Below are positions 1-6,306 of a stretch of DNA of 9,371 bases, piece after piece. This DNA comes from Pseudomonadota bacterium (lineage in GTDB: Bacteria; Pseudomonadota; Gammaproteobacteria; Acidiferrobacterales; UBA6901): the NCBI GenBank assembly GCA_021783175.1, contig JAJXUF010000122.1, positions 1 to 9,371 on the forward strand, written 5' to 3'. The notes under the pieces are model-generated. The model saw only the letters and a list, made by a program, of their open reading frames with translations. It was not told the DNA's origin and did no database searches. Within the stretch, counting starts at the first letter, position 1. Each line of letters opens with the position of its first letter. The position numbers and the translations under genes are program-made.

Positions 1-488
1 TGACTTTGCAGCAGGCGACGGTTAGGCAGGTCGGTCAGTTCGTCGTACATGGCCATCCGGTGCAGCTTTTTTTCCTGCTGCTTGTGCGGGCTGCCGTCCA
101 GATATTTGCCGACATAGTGGGTGATACTGCCCTGCGGATCGGTCAGGGCGACGATGCTGACGTGGTCGAGGTAGATGTCACCATTTTTGCGCCGGTTGGT
201 GAATTCGCCTTGCCAGGTTTTTTGTTGCTGCAAGACGTGTTGCATGGTATCGCGGACGGATTGGGCAATTGCGCCGGAACGCAGAAAGGCGGGGGTTTTG
301 TATTGCAGGTCGGCAGTGGTGTAACCTGTCCAGCGCGTAAAAGCGGCGTTGACGAACAGGATACGGTGTGCGACGTCGGTAACCAGTACCGCTTCATCGA
401 GGGTATCCAAGGTTTTTAGCAAGATTGACGTTAAACCGGAATCACTGTTTTCTACGGGACCAGTAGCCTGTCGGACTTGATTTGCCAT
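1..488 (-). other. PAS-GGDEF signalling module (5' part), possible separate start at 488
   Basis: The C-terminal half of the composite frame is a sensor module: a PAS domain with its PAC tail, then the first residues of a GGDEF domain (DELTDLPNRR, 517-526 of the composite). Proteins of this type synthesise c-di-GMP, often with an EAL phosphodiesterase domain following, but catalytic residues lie beyond position 1 and cannot be checked. An in-frame ATG at 488-486 lies just inside the right-hand end of the palindromic element on this strand (protein start MANQVRQATG). If used, it would give a cytoplasmic PAS-GGDEF protein without the lipoprotein part. The ribosome site before it (AACGGGC) is poor. 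Diguanylate cyclases commonly have extra N-terminal sensory domains, so the natural 5' end may have been lost to the element. Confidence 0.6.
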
Positions 489-1592
489 GCCCGTTGCAAC
501 CAGAAAACGATGGATGCAGGGCGTAAAACGCAGCGAATGGTCATTCCATTGGCAAGTTTTACAACGCCGCAGACGCGGTTTCTGGTTGCAACCCAAAGGG
601 CAGGACGGCTGCGCGGCACATTGCATCGTTGCGAACCGCTTGTTGTGGGCAACACAACGTCGCATTTCGCGCCTTGCACTGCACCACGCAGCCATTCTGC
701 GGGTACGACGAATCAAGTCCGACAGGCTCCTAGGCAATGAGAATGCGGCATGCTGATTCGCGGATGCCGCAGAAAGAGTTTGGGACGAAGGCAGGAAGGA
801 TGAAAGATAATTCAGCGCGATACGATCCTGAATCTCTGTTGAAACACCCGTATAACTGATAGGCGTTCCATCACTTGCCGTGGAAATGTGGATGGACGTT
901 GTCGGGTCCATCATGACGCGGTCTACGTCGTTGCGCGCCATTATTGTGTTCAATAGCAGCAGGCTGACGTGAGACGTAACTGCCGTGAGATTTGTTGTTA
1001 TTCCGCTGGTCAGGGCCAGCGCCTGCAACGTATTGAGCGTTCGCCCAAGCGAGATCTCCAAAAAAACGTATAAATCGTGCGATGCCTGCCCAGGTTGCAT
1101 TCCATATGTGGAAGCTGCCGGGAGATCGGATACGGCAATGACCGGGGACGGCGCCGAAACCCCGTTCTGGGTTAGTGACAAAATGCAACTGTATCCCCTG
1201 GTGCTGCCATCGGCACCAGAAAAACACAGTGGCAATGAAATGACAACCGTACCATCTGGTGCAATCCGAAGCGGTGATAACGCCATCAACGGATTGCCGT
1301 GGCTATCCAGCAACGATAAGGCGAATCCGGAATTTATATCGAGTCCGGTTGTTGTGAGATAGGTTGGTTTTAATGCGACCGACGTTTGTGTAATTATATT
1401 CAAAGAAAGCGCATTTTGCGCTGGCTGGGTGGTGTTGCCTGACGCGATATTTGTCCCGCCTCCTCCGCAACCGGCAAGCTGTGTTGTGACGACGCCAGCG
1501 CCCAAAGTCGCTAAAAAGCGGACCAGACCGTAATTTGCAGAAATTTTTAACAGATCACGCCGTGAGTTTGAAAAACAAGGAGCAGTCAACAT
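1..1592 (-). CDS. Composite ORF: Tat lipoprotein + palindromic-element linker + PAS-GGDEF (3' end outside window)
   Basis: Reading the minus strand codon by codon, the frame from the ATG at 1592-1590 stays open for 530 codons to the window edge. Residues 1-42 form a Tat-type lipoprotein signal: SRRDLLK at 10-16, a hydrophobic stretch at about 22-40, and lipobox LAGC with Cys42, followed by glycines. Residues 43-288 are a Ser/Thr-rich, beta-looking exported region that I do not recognise. Residues 289-376 are encoded exactly by the palindromic element at 465-728. Residues about 392-500 are a PAS/PAC domain (LFVNAAFTRWTGY at 412-424, NRRKNGDIY at 466-474). Residues 515-530 (MYDELTDLPNRRLLQ region) are the conserved entry to a GGDEF diguanylate cyclase domain. 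A lipoprotein exported by Tat cannot easily present PAS-GGDEF to the cytoplasm, and no membrane segment separates the two halves. I infer a chimera of two genes joined by the element, or a single gene interrupted in frame. No T-run or stop separates the parts. Confidence 0.72.
   Translation of the reverse strand, partial: MLTAPCFSNSRRDLLKISANYGLVRFLATLGAGVVTTQLAGCGGGGTNIASGNTTQPAQNALSLNIITQTSVALKPTYLTTTGLDINSGFALSLLDSHGNPLMALSPLRIAPDGTVVISLPLCFSGADGSTRGYSCILSLTQNGVSAPSPVIAVSDLPAASTYGMQPGQASHDLYVFLEISLGRTLNTLQALALTSGITTNLTAVTSHVSLLLLNTIMARNDVDRVMMDPTTSIHISTASDGTPISYTGVSTEIQDRIALNYLSSFLPSSQTLSAASANQHAAFSLPRSLSDLIRRTRRMAAWCSARREMRRCVAHNKRFATMQCAAQPSCPLGCNQKPRLRRCKTCQWNDHSLRFTPCIHRFLVATGMANQVRQATGPVENSDSGLTSILLKTLDTLDEAVLVTDVAHRILFVNAAFTRWTGYTTADLQYKTPAFLRSGAIAQSVRDTMQHVLQQQKTWQGEFTNRRKNGDIYLDHVSIVALTDPQGSITHYVGKYLDGSPHKQQEKKLHRMAMYDELTDLPNRRLLQS
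465..480 (+). repeat. Left terminal inverted repeat of the palindromic element
   Basis: AGCCTGTCGGACTTGA, exact reverse complement of 713-728. In the composite protein it encodes the end of the element (QVRQA). Confidence 0.85.
493..592. repeat. Nested palindrome 1 inside the element
   Basis: Three pairs of arms are nested on one centre. GTTGCAACCAGAAA (493-506) pairs perfectly with 579-592. GTAAAAC (523-529) pairs with GTTTTAC (556-562). AATGG (536-540) pairs with CCATT (546-550). The RNA of either strand could fold into a long interrupted hairpin. Confidence 0.8.
607..693. repeat. Nested palindrome 2 inside the element
   Basis: The 19-base outer arms at 607-625 and 675-693 match at 15 of 19 positions after reverse complementing, with GGCTGCG/CGCAGCC perfect at the outside. 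The inner arms GTTGTG (642-647) and CACAAC (653-658) close a 5-base loop. This is a second hairpin beside palindrome 1. Confidence 0.65.
713..728 (-). repeat. Right terminal inverted repeat of the palindromic element
   Basis: TCAAGTCCGACAGGCT, exact reverse complement of 465-480. In the composite protein it encodes SLSDL, starting exactly at codon 289. Confidence 0.85.
729..1592 (-). other. Tat-exported lipoprotein module (residues 1-288 of the composite ORF)
   Basis: This is the part of the composite frame upstream of the palindromic element. The twin arginines R11-R12 in SRRDLLK fit the Tat consensus, except that the usual Phe is Leu. LAGC at 39-42 is a good lipobox, and the following Gly gives no inner-membrane retention signal, so lipidation and sorting to the outer membrane are the expected fate. 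The mature part carries short beta-like stretches rich in Thr, Ser and Leu, with no enzyme motif that I can see. Upstream of the ATG, GAGGATGGGG on the minus strand (about 1598-1607) is a loose ribosome site. The protein may originally have ended near residue 288 or continued beyond it. The element at 728 removes any view of its natural C-terminus. Function unknown. Confidence 0.6.
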
Positions 1593-1744
1593 ACAAAAAC
1601 CCCATCCTCTGGCACGCACAATTATGTAGAGCTTACCGAACGCATATTACATATTAATGACTGGCGAATTCGAATCAACACCATGCCGGACCTCAAGTTT
1701 TGGATAAGAGGCTAAGCGTCATTTTAATTCATTGTCCAAAACTT
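1593..1744. other. Intergenic region between rsgA and the lipoprotein gene
   Basis: This AT-rich spacer should hold the promoter of the minus-strand composite ORF. A CATAAT on the minus strand (about 1620-1625) is a possible -10 box, but I see no convincing -35 box. A tandem CATATTA repeat lies at about 1652-1665. The 3' hairpin-like repeat of rsgA occupies 1695-1744. Confidence 0.4.
1695..1744 (-). terminator. Inverted repeat directly after the rsgA stop, possible terminator
   Basis: On the minus strand the arms AAGTTTTGGACA (1744-1733) and TATCCAAAACTT (1706-1695) pair at 11 of 12 positions around a 26-base loop. The first arm begins immediately after the TAA of rsgA. No U-run follows the second arm, so it is not a classical intrinsic terminator. 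It may instead stabilise the 3' end of the mutS-rsgA mRNA or be a repeat remnant. Confidence 0.4.
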
Positions 1745-2638
1745 TTACCGATGAGCCGAGTGTTTATCTAGTTCGTGTAATATATCAAGATATGCATTAT
1801 ATCTTGATGATAATATTTTATTTTCTTTCAGCACATTTCGGACTGCGCAATCCGGTTCATGGTGGTGGCGGCAATTGCTGAAGCGGCATTGGCCGAGGTA
1901 GGGGGCGAAATCTGGAAACAGTCCGTCCAATTGTTGGCTATTGATGTGATTCAGCCCGAATACCTGCATGCCGGGTGAGTCGATCAGATGGCTGTTGGCA
2001 TCCATATGATGCAAGTGAGCACCTGTAGTGGTGTGCCGTCCGGAGTCCAGTGCATGTGAAATTTCGCCAATCCGGTTATTGCAACCGGGGATCAACGCAT
2101 TGATCAAGCTTGATTTTCCCATGCCGGACTGCCCGACCAGCACCGTGATTTTATTTTCCAGCAACGGGTGAAGCGCAGCGAAGTCGCCATGTGCAGACAC
2201 AGCGGCCAGATGGTTGACGAGTGGTTTGTAGGGCGAGAGTTTTTGCTGCAATTGCGTGAAGGGCGAGGAAAGGTCGTTTTTGTTCAGACAAAGGATGGTC
2301 GCAATGCCGGCGGCATTTGCTGCCACCAGACAACGGTTGAGCAACAGTTCGTGGCAGGCCGGTTCGGGAGCGACGACAATCATGACTTGATCGACATTGG
2401 CCGCAATCAATTTGCTGCGGTGGGCAACCGAGCGGTAGAGCAGGTTGCGTCGGGGCAACACCCGTTCAATCACGGCTTGCGTCTGACTGCTTTGCGTCAA
2501 TGTGACGATATCTCCACAGGCGACGACCAGACGTTTGCCACGACCAACGCACTGCCATGATTGATGCTCGGCTTCTACCAGATACTGATGTCCGGAGCTG
2601 GCGGTGACCAAACCGGTCATGATGTCGGGTTTGCTCAT
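1745..2638 (-). CDS. rsgA: Ribosome small subunit-dependent GTPase A (RsgA)
   Basis: RsgA (YjeQ) is a GTPase that checks late maturation of the 30S ribosomal subunit and helps release RbfA. It acts in the cytoplasm on the decoding region. The 297 residues show the circularly permuted GTPase order typical of the family: G4 NKND at 119-122, G5-like SA at about 148, G1 GQSGMGKSS at 169-177, G2 TTTG at 203-206, and G3 DSPG at 220-223. An N-terminal OB-fold region covers about 1-80. The C-terminal zinc site is present as C251, C256, H258 and C264 in [16 protein letters not shown]. The length is slightly short of the E. coli protein but within the family range. The ATG at 2638-2636 overlaps the mutS stop as ATGA, so translation is probably coupled to mutS. 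The context gives no sign of damage. Confidence 0.96.
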   Translation of the reverse strand: MSKPDIMTGLVTASSGHQYLVEAEHQSWQCVGRGKRLVVACGDIVTLTQSSQTQAVIERVLPRRNLLYRSVAHRSKLIAANVDQVMIVVAPEPACHELLLNRCLVAANAAGIATILCLNKNDLSSPFTQLQQKLSPYKPLVNHLAAVSAHGDFAALHPLLENKITVLVGQSGMGKSSLINALIPGCNNRIGEISHALDSGRHTTTGAHLHHMDANSHLIDSPGMQVFGLNHINSQQLDGLFPDFAPYLGQCRFSNCRHHHEPDCAVRNVLKENKILSSRYNAYLDILHELDKHSAHR

Positions 2639-5205
2639 GTGATTAATGATTTCAGGTGGTAGATGAGCTCCAGTGCTGCCCGGGGGGTAAGGGTATCTGG
2701 CTGTGTTTCTGTCAGTAGTGATAACGCCGGGTGCGGGGTTGCAGGTTGCTGGATGGGGGGTGCAAATAAATCCGGCTGTAAATCCGGCCGTAAATTCGCT
2801 TGAAGGTTGATTGGTATATGACTGCGTTCGAGTTCGGCCAGTTTGCGTTCGGCAGTGCTGATGATCGTGGCTGGAACACCGGCCAATTGCGCGACATGCA
2901 ATCCGTAGCTGCGGCTCGCAGCTCCTGGTTTTATGTGGTGAACAAAAACAATTGATTGTTTATATTCAATGGCCTCTACATGAATATTTATAATGTGCTT
3001 TAATTTTTTTGGTAGTTCGGTGAGTTCAATGTAATGTGTGGCGAACAATGTCATGGCGCGGGTATTGGCGGCCAGATGTTCGGCTACCGCCCAGGCGAGC
3101 GCCAACCCATCGAAGGTGGCGGTGCCACGTCCGATTTCGTCGAGCAAAACCAGACTGTTCGCCGTTGCATGGCGCAGAATATGCGCGGTTTCCTGCATTT
3201 CCACCATGAAGGTTGAGCGTCCGCCTGCCAGGTCATCGGCACTGCCAATACGGGTAAAGATTTGGTCTATATCACCAATGCGCGCCTGACCGGCCGGTAC
3301 AGGGCTGCCGCAGCAGGCCAGGAGGACAATCAGTGCCGTTTGTCGCATATAGGTCGATTTTCCACCCATATTGGGGCCGGTAATCAACAGCATCTGGCGC
3401 TGATGCGACAAATCAATATCATTGGGAATGAAAGCATCGACTCGCGCTTCGACCACCGGATGGCGGCCAGCCTGAACGTTGATGATAGCGTCGTCACTGT
3501 ATTCAACCGGACAGAAGTTCAGTGTTTCAGCCCGCTCGGCCAGGGCAGACAAAACATCAAGTTGCGCCAGTGCGCGCGCAACGCCTTGCAGATGCGGTAC
3601 GTCCGGGCGTAATACATCAAGCAGTTGGATAAACAGTTCCTTTTCTCTTGCCAGCGCGCGGGACGCTGCCAGGAGGGCGCGTTCTTCGAAACTTTTCAGT
3701 TCCGGCGTCACAAAGCGTTCGGCATTTTTCAATGTCTGGCGGCGGATATAATCCGTCGGCGCGTGTTGCGCCTGGGTCTGGCTGAGTTCGATGTAATAAC
3801 CATGTACGCGATTGTATTCGATGCGCAGACTGGCAATGCCAGTACGCTCACGTTCACGTGCTTCCATCTCCAGCAAGGTCGCAGCGCTGTTGTGTTGCAG
3901 ATGGCGCCATTCGTCCAGCGCGCTGTCATATCCATCGGCAATGACTCCGCCCTCGCGCAGGTTGAGTGCGGGTTGCGCAAACAAGGCTCGGTTCAGCAGC
4001 GTCAATATATCTGGCTTGGGAAGGCATTGTTGCACGAGTTGCTGTGTCAGCGAGGCAGAGAATTCTTGCAGCAGAACGAGAATCTCATCCACAACCAGCA
4101 GGCTGTCGCGCAAGGCCGATAAATCACGGGGACGGGCATTGCCCAACGCAATACGGGATGCAATGCGTTCGATATCGGCCAACTTGCGCAGACTGGCATG
4201 CAGAGGTTCGCGGCTCATTGGCCGGGTGCGTAATTCTGCAATGCTTGTCTGACGATTGATCAGAATATGCCGTACCCGCAAGGGATGGTGTAACCAGTGA
4301 CGCAAGGTGCGTGAACCCATGCTGTTGGCGCAGTTGTCCAGCAAGGAAAACAGCGTTGGCGACGCTTCTCCCTGCAAGGTCTGGCTGATTTCGAGGTTGC
4401 GTTGTGTCGCAGCGTCCATGCCCACGTATTCGGTGGTATGGCACCAATTCAGATGCTGGATATGCGGCAGGCGGCCACATTGGGTTTGTCGGGCGTAATC
4501 CAGCAAGATGGCGGCAGCACGGACGGCGGCGGTTGGCAATGTGTCGAGACGGTTATCCGGGCATTGCTGCTGTAACTGATCGGAGAGCGATTGGTCAAGA
4601 AAAGCATTGTGCGGCAAAAGGTGCAGGGCAGCGCGAAACAGATTGTCGGGCAAACCATGCTGTTCCGGTAACAGGATTTCAGCAGGCAACAATCGTTCTA
4701 CCCAACCGGCCACATCCGCCATATCGCAGACAGACAATGAAAACTCACCTGCGGCAAGATTCAGCCAGGAAAGACCGACCGTATCCTGTTCGGGAAACAG
4801 CGCCATCAGCAAACTGTCTTGTCGCTCTTCCAGCAACGCATGATCAGTCAGCGTGCCGGGCGTGATAATACGGGTTACCGCACGTTCAACGGGACCTTTG
4901 CTGGTGGCCGGATCACCTAGTTGTTCGCAGATGGCAACGGATACGCCTTGTTTGACCAGTCGTGCCAGATAGCCGTCTGCCGCATGAAATGGAACACCGG
5001 CCATGGCAATCGGTTGCCCCGCCGATTGCCCGCGCGTGGTAAGGGTAATGCCCAACAATTTCGCAGCACGCTGCGCATCGTCATAAAACAGCTCATAAAA
5101 ATCTCCCATGCGATAAAAAAGCAACTTGTCTGCGTGTTGCGCCTTAATCCGCAGATATTGCTGCATCATCGGCGTGTGCTGGGGAACAGGGTTCAGGTCG
5201 CTCAC
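2635..5205 (-). CDS. mutS: DNA mismatch repair protein MutS
   Basis: MutS binds mismatches and small loops after replication and recruits MutL to start strand-specific repair. The 856 residues are close to the E. coli length of 853. The mismatch-reading Phe-x-Glu lies in GDFYELF (F36, E38). The ATPase has Walker [10 protein letters not shown] at 610-618, STFMVEM at 664-670, Walker B LVLLDE ending at D689-E690, and ATHY with H724. A beta-clamp binding motif QPDLF lies at 810-814, and a helical dimerisation tail ends the protein. The start is a GTG. The N-terminal residues up to [15 protein letters not shown] align with those of known MutS proteins, which supports this start over the Met-Met at 13-14. 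Its ribosome site is weak. The gene is followed by rsgA with a 4-bp overlap and is divergent from the AbiE-like operon. Confidence 0.98.
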   Translation of the reverse strand: MSDLNPVPQHTPMMQQYLRIKAQHADKLLFYRMGDFYELFYDDAQRAAKLLGITLTTRGQSAGQPIAMAGVPFHAADGYLARLVKQGVSVAICEQLGDPATSKGPVERAVTRIITPGTLTDHALLEERQDSLLMALFPEQDTVGLSWLNLAAGEFSLSVCDMADVAGWVERLLPAEILLPEQHGLPDNLFRAALHLLPHNAFLDQSLSDQLQQQCPDNRLDTLPTAAVRAAAILLDYARQTQCGRLPHIQHLNWCHTTEYVGMDAATQRNLEISQTLQGEASPTLFSLLDNCANSMGSRTLRHWLHHPLRVRHILINRQTSIAELRTRPMSREPLHASLRKLADIERIASRIALGNARPRDLSALRDSLLVVDEILVLLQEFSASLTQQLVQQCLPKPDILTLLNRALFAQPALNLREGGVIADGYDSALDEWRHLQHNSAATLLEMEARERERTGIASLRIEYNRVHGYYIELSQTQAQHAPTDYIRRQTLKNAERFVTPELKSFEERALLAASRALAREKELFIQLLDVLRPDVPHLQGVARALAQLDVLSALAERAETLNFCPVEYSDDAIINVQAGRHPVVEARVDAFIPNDIDLSHQRQMLLITGPNMGGKSTYMRQTALIVLLACCGSPVPAGQARIGDIDQIFTRIGSADDLAGGRSTFMVEMQETAHILRHATANSLVLLDEIGRGTATFDGLALAWAVAEHLAANTRAMTLFATHYIELTELPKKLKHIINIHVEAIEYKQSIVFVHHIKPGAASRSYGLHVAQLAGVPATIISTAERKLAELERSHIPINLQANLRPDLQPDLFAPPIQQPATPHPALSLLTETQPDTLTPRAALELIYHLKSLIT
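2767..2802 (-). repeat. Three imperfect 12-bp tandem repeats in the mutS 3' region
   Basis: On the plus strand the units are TAAATCCGGCTG, TAAATCCGGCCG and TAAATTCGCTTG. They encode the repeated [12 protein letters not shown] part of the MutS tail, ending in the clamp motif QPDLF. The unit length keeps the reading frame. Confidence 0.75.
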
Positions 5206-5498
5206 GGGCTTGGCTGGTTGGAAATGGATAAAACCCGTATTGTAACGTGTTGCCGGGTTTACAGGCGTATTTGTCGCGCCATCAGATTGTTATGGGCGGC
5301 GGATTTTGTGCCATGCAAGTGCAGAATCGCCTGACTGGTGTTGCTGGTGATGGTATCGGTCAGGACGTACCAGCAGATGGCATGATCGTGCTCCTGTCCG
5401 AATCGGGTGGAATTGCCCGGAACCGGAGGGACACGGCGCAGCGCAGCAGTCAGGGGTCGAAGACGGCCGCATGGACGCCAGACTGCTTTGGGTGCAGG
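5206..5498. other. Intergenic region between mutS and the AbiE-like operon, no convincing gene
   Basis: This stretch separates the divergent mutS and antitoxin genes. Open frames cross it on both strands, but none has a recognisable domain, and the longer ones run through the operator region and genes on either side, so I treat them as chance. It contains the likely mutS promoter at its left end and a single extra copy of the operator half-site (TGTCCGAATC, 5395-5404). It could hold a degraded gene fragment that I cannot identify. Confidence 0.5.
5231..5260 (-). promoter_or_regulatory. Possible mutS promoter within a 7-bp inverted repeat
   Basis: On the minus strand a TACAAT (5244-5239) lies 33 bases before the mutS GTG and resembles a -10 box. 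The expected -35 position reads CGCCTG, which is poor. The box is bracketed by AAACCCG (5231-5237) and CGGGTTT (5254-5260), an exact inverted repeat that could be an operator or a chance hairpin. Confidence 0.3.
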
Positions 5499-5528
5499 TG
5501 TCCGAAATAAAACCACACATTTCGGACA
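5499..5528 (+). promoter_or_regulatory. Operator-like inverted repeat 1 of the AbiE-like operon
   Basis: TGTCCGAAAT (5499-5508) and ATTTCGGACA (5519-5528) are perfect 10-bp inverted arms with a 10-bp spacer. The site ends 7 bases before the -35 box. AbiEi antitoxins of this class are known to repress their own operon by binding inverted repeats, so autoregulation is the likely role. Confidence 0.75.
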
Positions 5529-5535
5529 AGTGGGC

Positions 5536-5564
5536 TTGTCATCAGTCCGGAAAACATGTACAAA
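5536..5564 (+). promoter_or_regulatory. Promoter of the AbiE-like operon
   Basis: TTGTCA (5536-5541) and TACAAA (5559-5564) are spaced by 17 bp and match the sigma-70 consensus at 5 of 6 and 4 of 6 positions. The likely transcript start would be only about 12 bases before the ATG at 5584. The second operator-like site covers the spacer and the -10 box. Confidence 0.55.
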
Positions 5565-5573
5565 TATCGGACA
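5544..5573 (+). promoter_or_regulatory. Operator-like inverted repeat 2 of the AbiE-like operon
   Basis: AGTCCGGAAA (5544-5553) and ATATCGGACA (5564-5573) are imperfect copies of the arms of repeat 1, with the same 10-10-10 geometry, starting 45 bp downstream of it. Binding here would cover the -10 region directly. Confidence 0.6.
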
Positions 5574-5583
5574 GGATAAAACC

Positions 5584-6306
5584 ATGTCTAATCTCAAATC
5601 CATCATCACTGCGCAAATCGATGCCGCCGACCCAGGCCATGTCTGGGTGCCGACCGATTTCGCGCAACTCGGTAACCGCGACGCCATAGATAAGACCCTG
5701 CAACGCATGGTTCAGGCCGGTGATTTGCGCCGCATTGACCGGGGTCTCTACGACAAGCCGACGCTCAACCGGCTGACGAAGCGACCCACTACTCCGGACT
5801 ATCGTGCCGTGGTCGAGGCCATCGTCCGCCGCGATCAGTTGCGCCTGCTGGTGGATGGCATGACCGCCGCCAACGATCTCGGCTTGACCGATGCCGTGCC
5901 GGCCCGTGTCACCATCCATACCGATGCCCGCCGTCGCGCCATCCAGCTCGACAAGCTGACCATCGACTTCAAGCAAACCGCACCCAGCCGTCTCTACTGG
6001 GCAGGACGTCCCGCCATGCGTGTCGTGCAGGCGCTGCATTGGCTGAAAGACACCTTGGTTTCTGATCGCGACCGTATCCTGCGCCGATTGGCTCAAGTGT
6101 TGGCAGACCCAACCCACGGTGCCGCGATCCGCCAGGACCTGATCGATGGCTTTGGCGCACTGCCCGCGTGGATGCAAAGCCTGGTTCGTGAACTGCCCGG
6201 CTGTGATCAGCAGCTTGCAGCAGCCAAGACACCACAACCGCATAATGGCACGAAGCAGTCAGCGACCCGACGCCGCTCGGCCAAACACCTGGAGGTCACC
6301 GGTTGA
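5584..6306 (+). CDS. AbiEi-like antitoxin / DUF6088-type transcriptional regulator
   Basis: This is the first gene of a type IV toxin-antitoxin pair: the antitoxin opposes the nucleotidyltransferase toxin without binding it and represses the operon. The product is 240 residues. Residues about 21-56 look like a winged helix (WVPTDFAQLGNRDAIDKTLQ then RRIDRGLY), the DNA-binding part of AbiEi proteins. The middle part (about 70-190), including LLVDGMTAANDLGL and VTIHTDARRR, fits the AbiEi/DUF6088 body. The tail from about 215 is basic and probably disordered. I chose the ATG at 5584 because AGGA lies 9 bases before it and the promoter and operators lie just upstream; a start farther upstream would place the operators inside the gene. 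Its TGA overlaps the toxin start. The region looks more GC-rich than mutS, consistent with transfer. Family assignment is by eye from sequence and context. Confidence 0.85.
   Translation: MSNLKSIITAQIDAADPGHVWVPTDFAQLGNRDAIDKTLQRMVQAGDLRRIDRGLYDKPTLNRLTKRPTTPDYRAVVEAIVRRDQLRLLVDGMTAANDLGLTDAVPARVTIHTDARRRAIQLDKLTIDFKQTAPSRLYWAGRPAMRVVQALHWLKDTLVSDRDRILRRLAQVLADPTHGAAIRQDLIDGFGALPAWMQSLVRELPGCDQQLAAAKTPQPHNGTKQSATRRRSAKHLEVTG
6291..6305 (+). promoter_or_regulatory. Strong ribosome site that fixes the toxin's TTG start
   Basis: GGAGG (6291-6295) is followed by 7 bases and the TTG at 6303-6305, which overlaps the antitoxin TGA as TTGA. The strong site plus rare start codon suggests translation coupled to the antitoxin. 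Confidence 0.75.

Larger units (their letters stand above)
465..728. mobile_element. 264-bp MITE-like palindromic element with perfect 16-bp terminal inverted repeats
   Basis: The ends are AGCCTGTCGGACTTGA (465-480) and its exact reverse complement (713-728). Similarity continues imperfectly inward for about 13 more bases, including a shared CCCG. Between the ends lie two nested palindromes (493-592 and 607-693). The element encodes no protein of its own that I recognise, which fits a non-autonomous MITE-type or palindromic repeat. Its length of 264 bp is 88 codons exactly, and it lies in frame in the composite ORF. The flanking bases (CAGT on the left, CCTAGG on the right) show no clear target-site duplication. 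No transposase in the window explains it. Confidence 0.75.

Noticed and set aside
465..728. CRISPR array or integron attC site
   Set aside because: There are no regularly spaced direct repeats, and the element has 16-bp terminal inverted repeats with nested palindromes, which do not match attC core sites that I know.
6..1362. Plus-strand frames at 6-419, 477-756 and 985-1362, and a minus frame at 871-1227
   Set aside because: They are other-frame shadows of the composite minus-strand frame, which carries the Tat signal, PAS domain and GGDEF entry.
1593..1744. A tRNA or small RNA in the rsgA-lipoprotein gap
   Set aside because: No cloverleaf or T-loop motif was visible; the only structure is the inverted repeat at 1695-1744.
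3034..4865. Several plus-strand open frames of 60-165 residues within mutS
   Set aside because: They lie opposite an intact, fully motif-bearing mutS and have no recognisable products.
5407..5583. A longer antitoxin gene starting at about 5407
   Set aside because: This extension would run through both operator-like repeats and the promoter, its sequence is low in recognisable structure, and the ATG at 5584 has a ribosome site and begins just before the winged-helix region.
5259..5708. A 149-residue minus-strand frame in the mutS-antitoxin gap
   Set aside because: It crosses the operators and the antitoxin start, has no recognisable domain, and its start lies inside the antitoxin gene.
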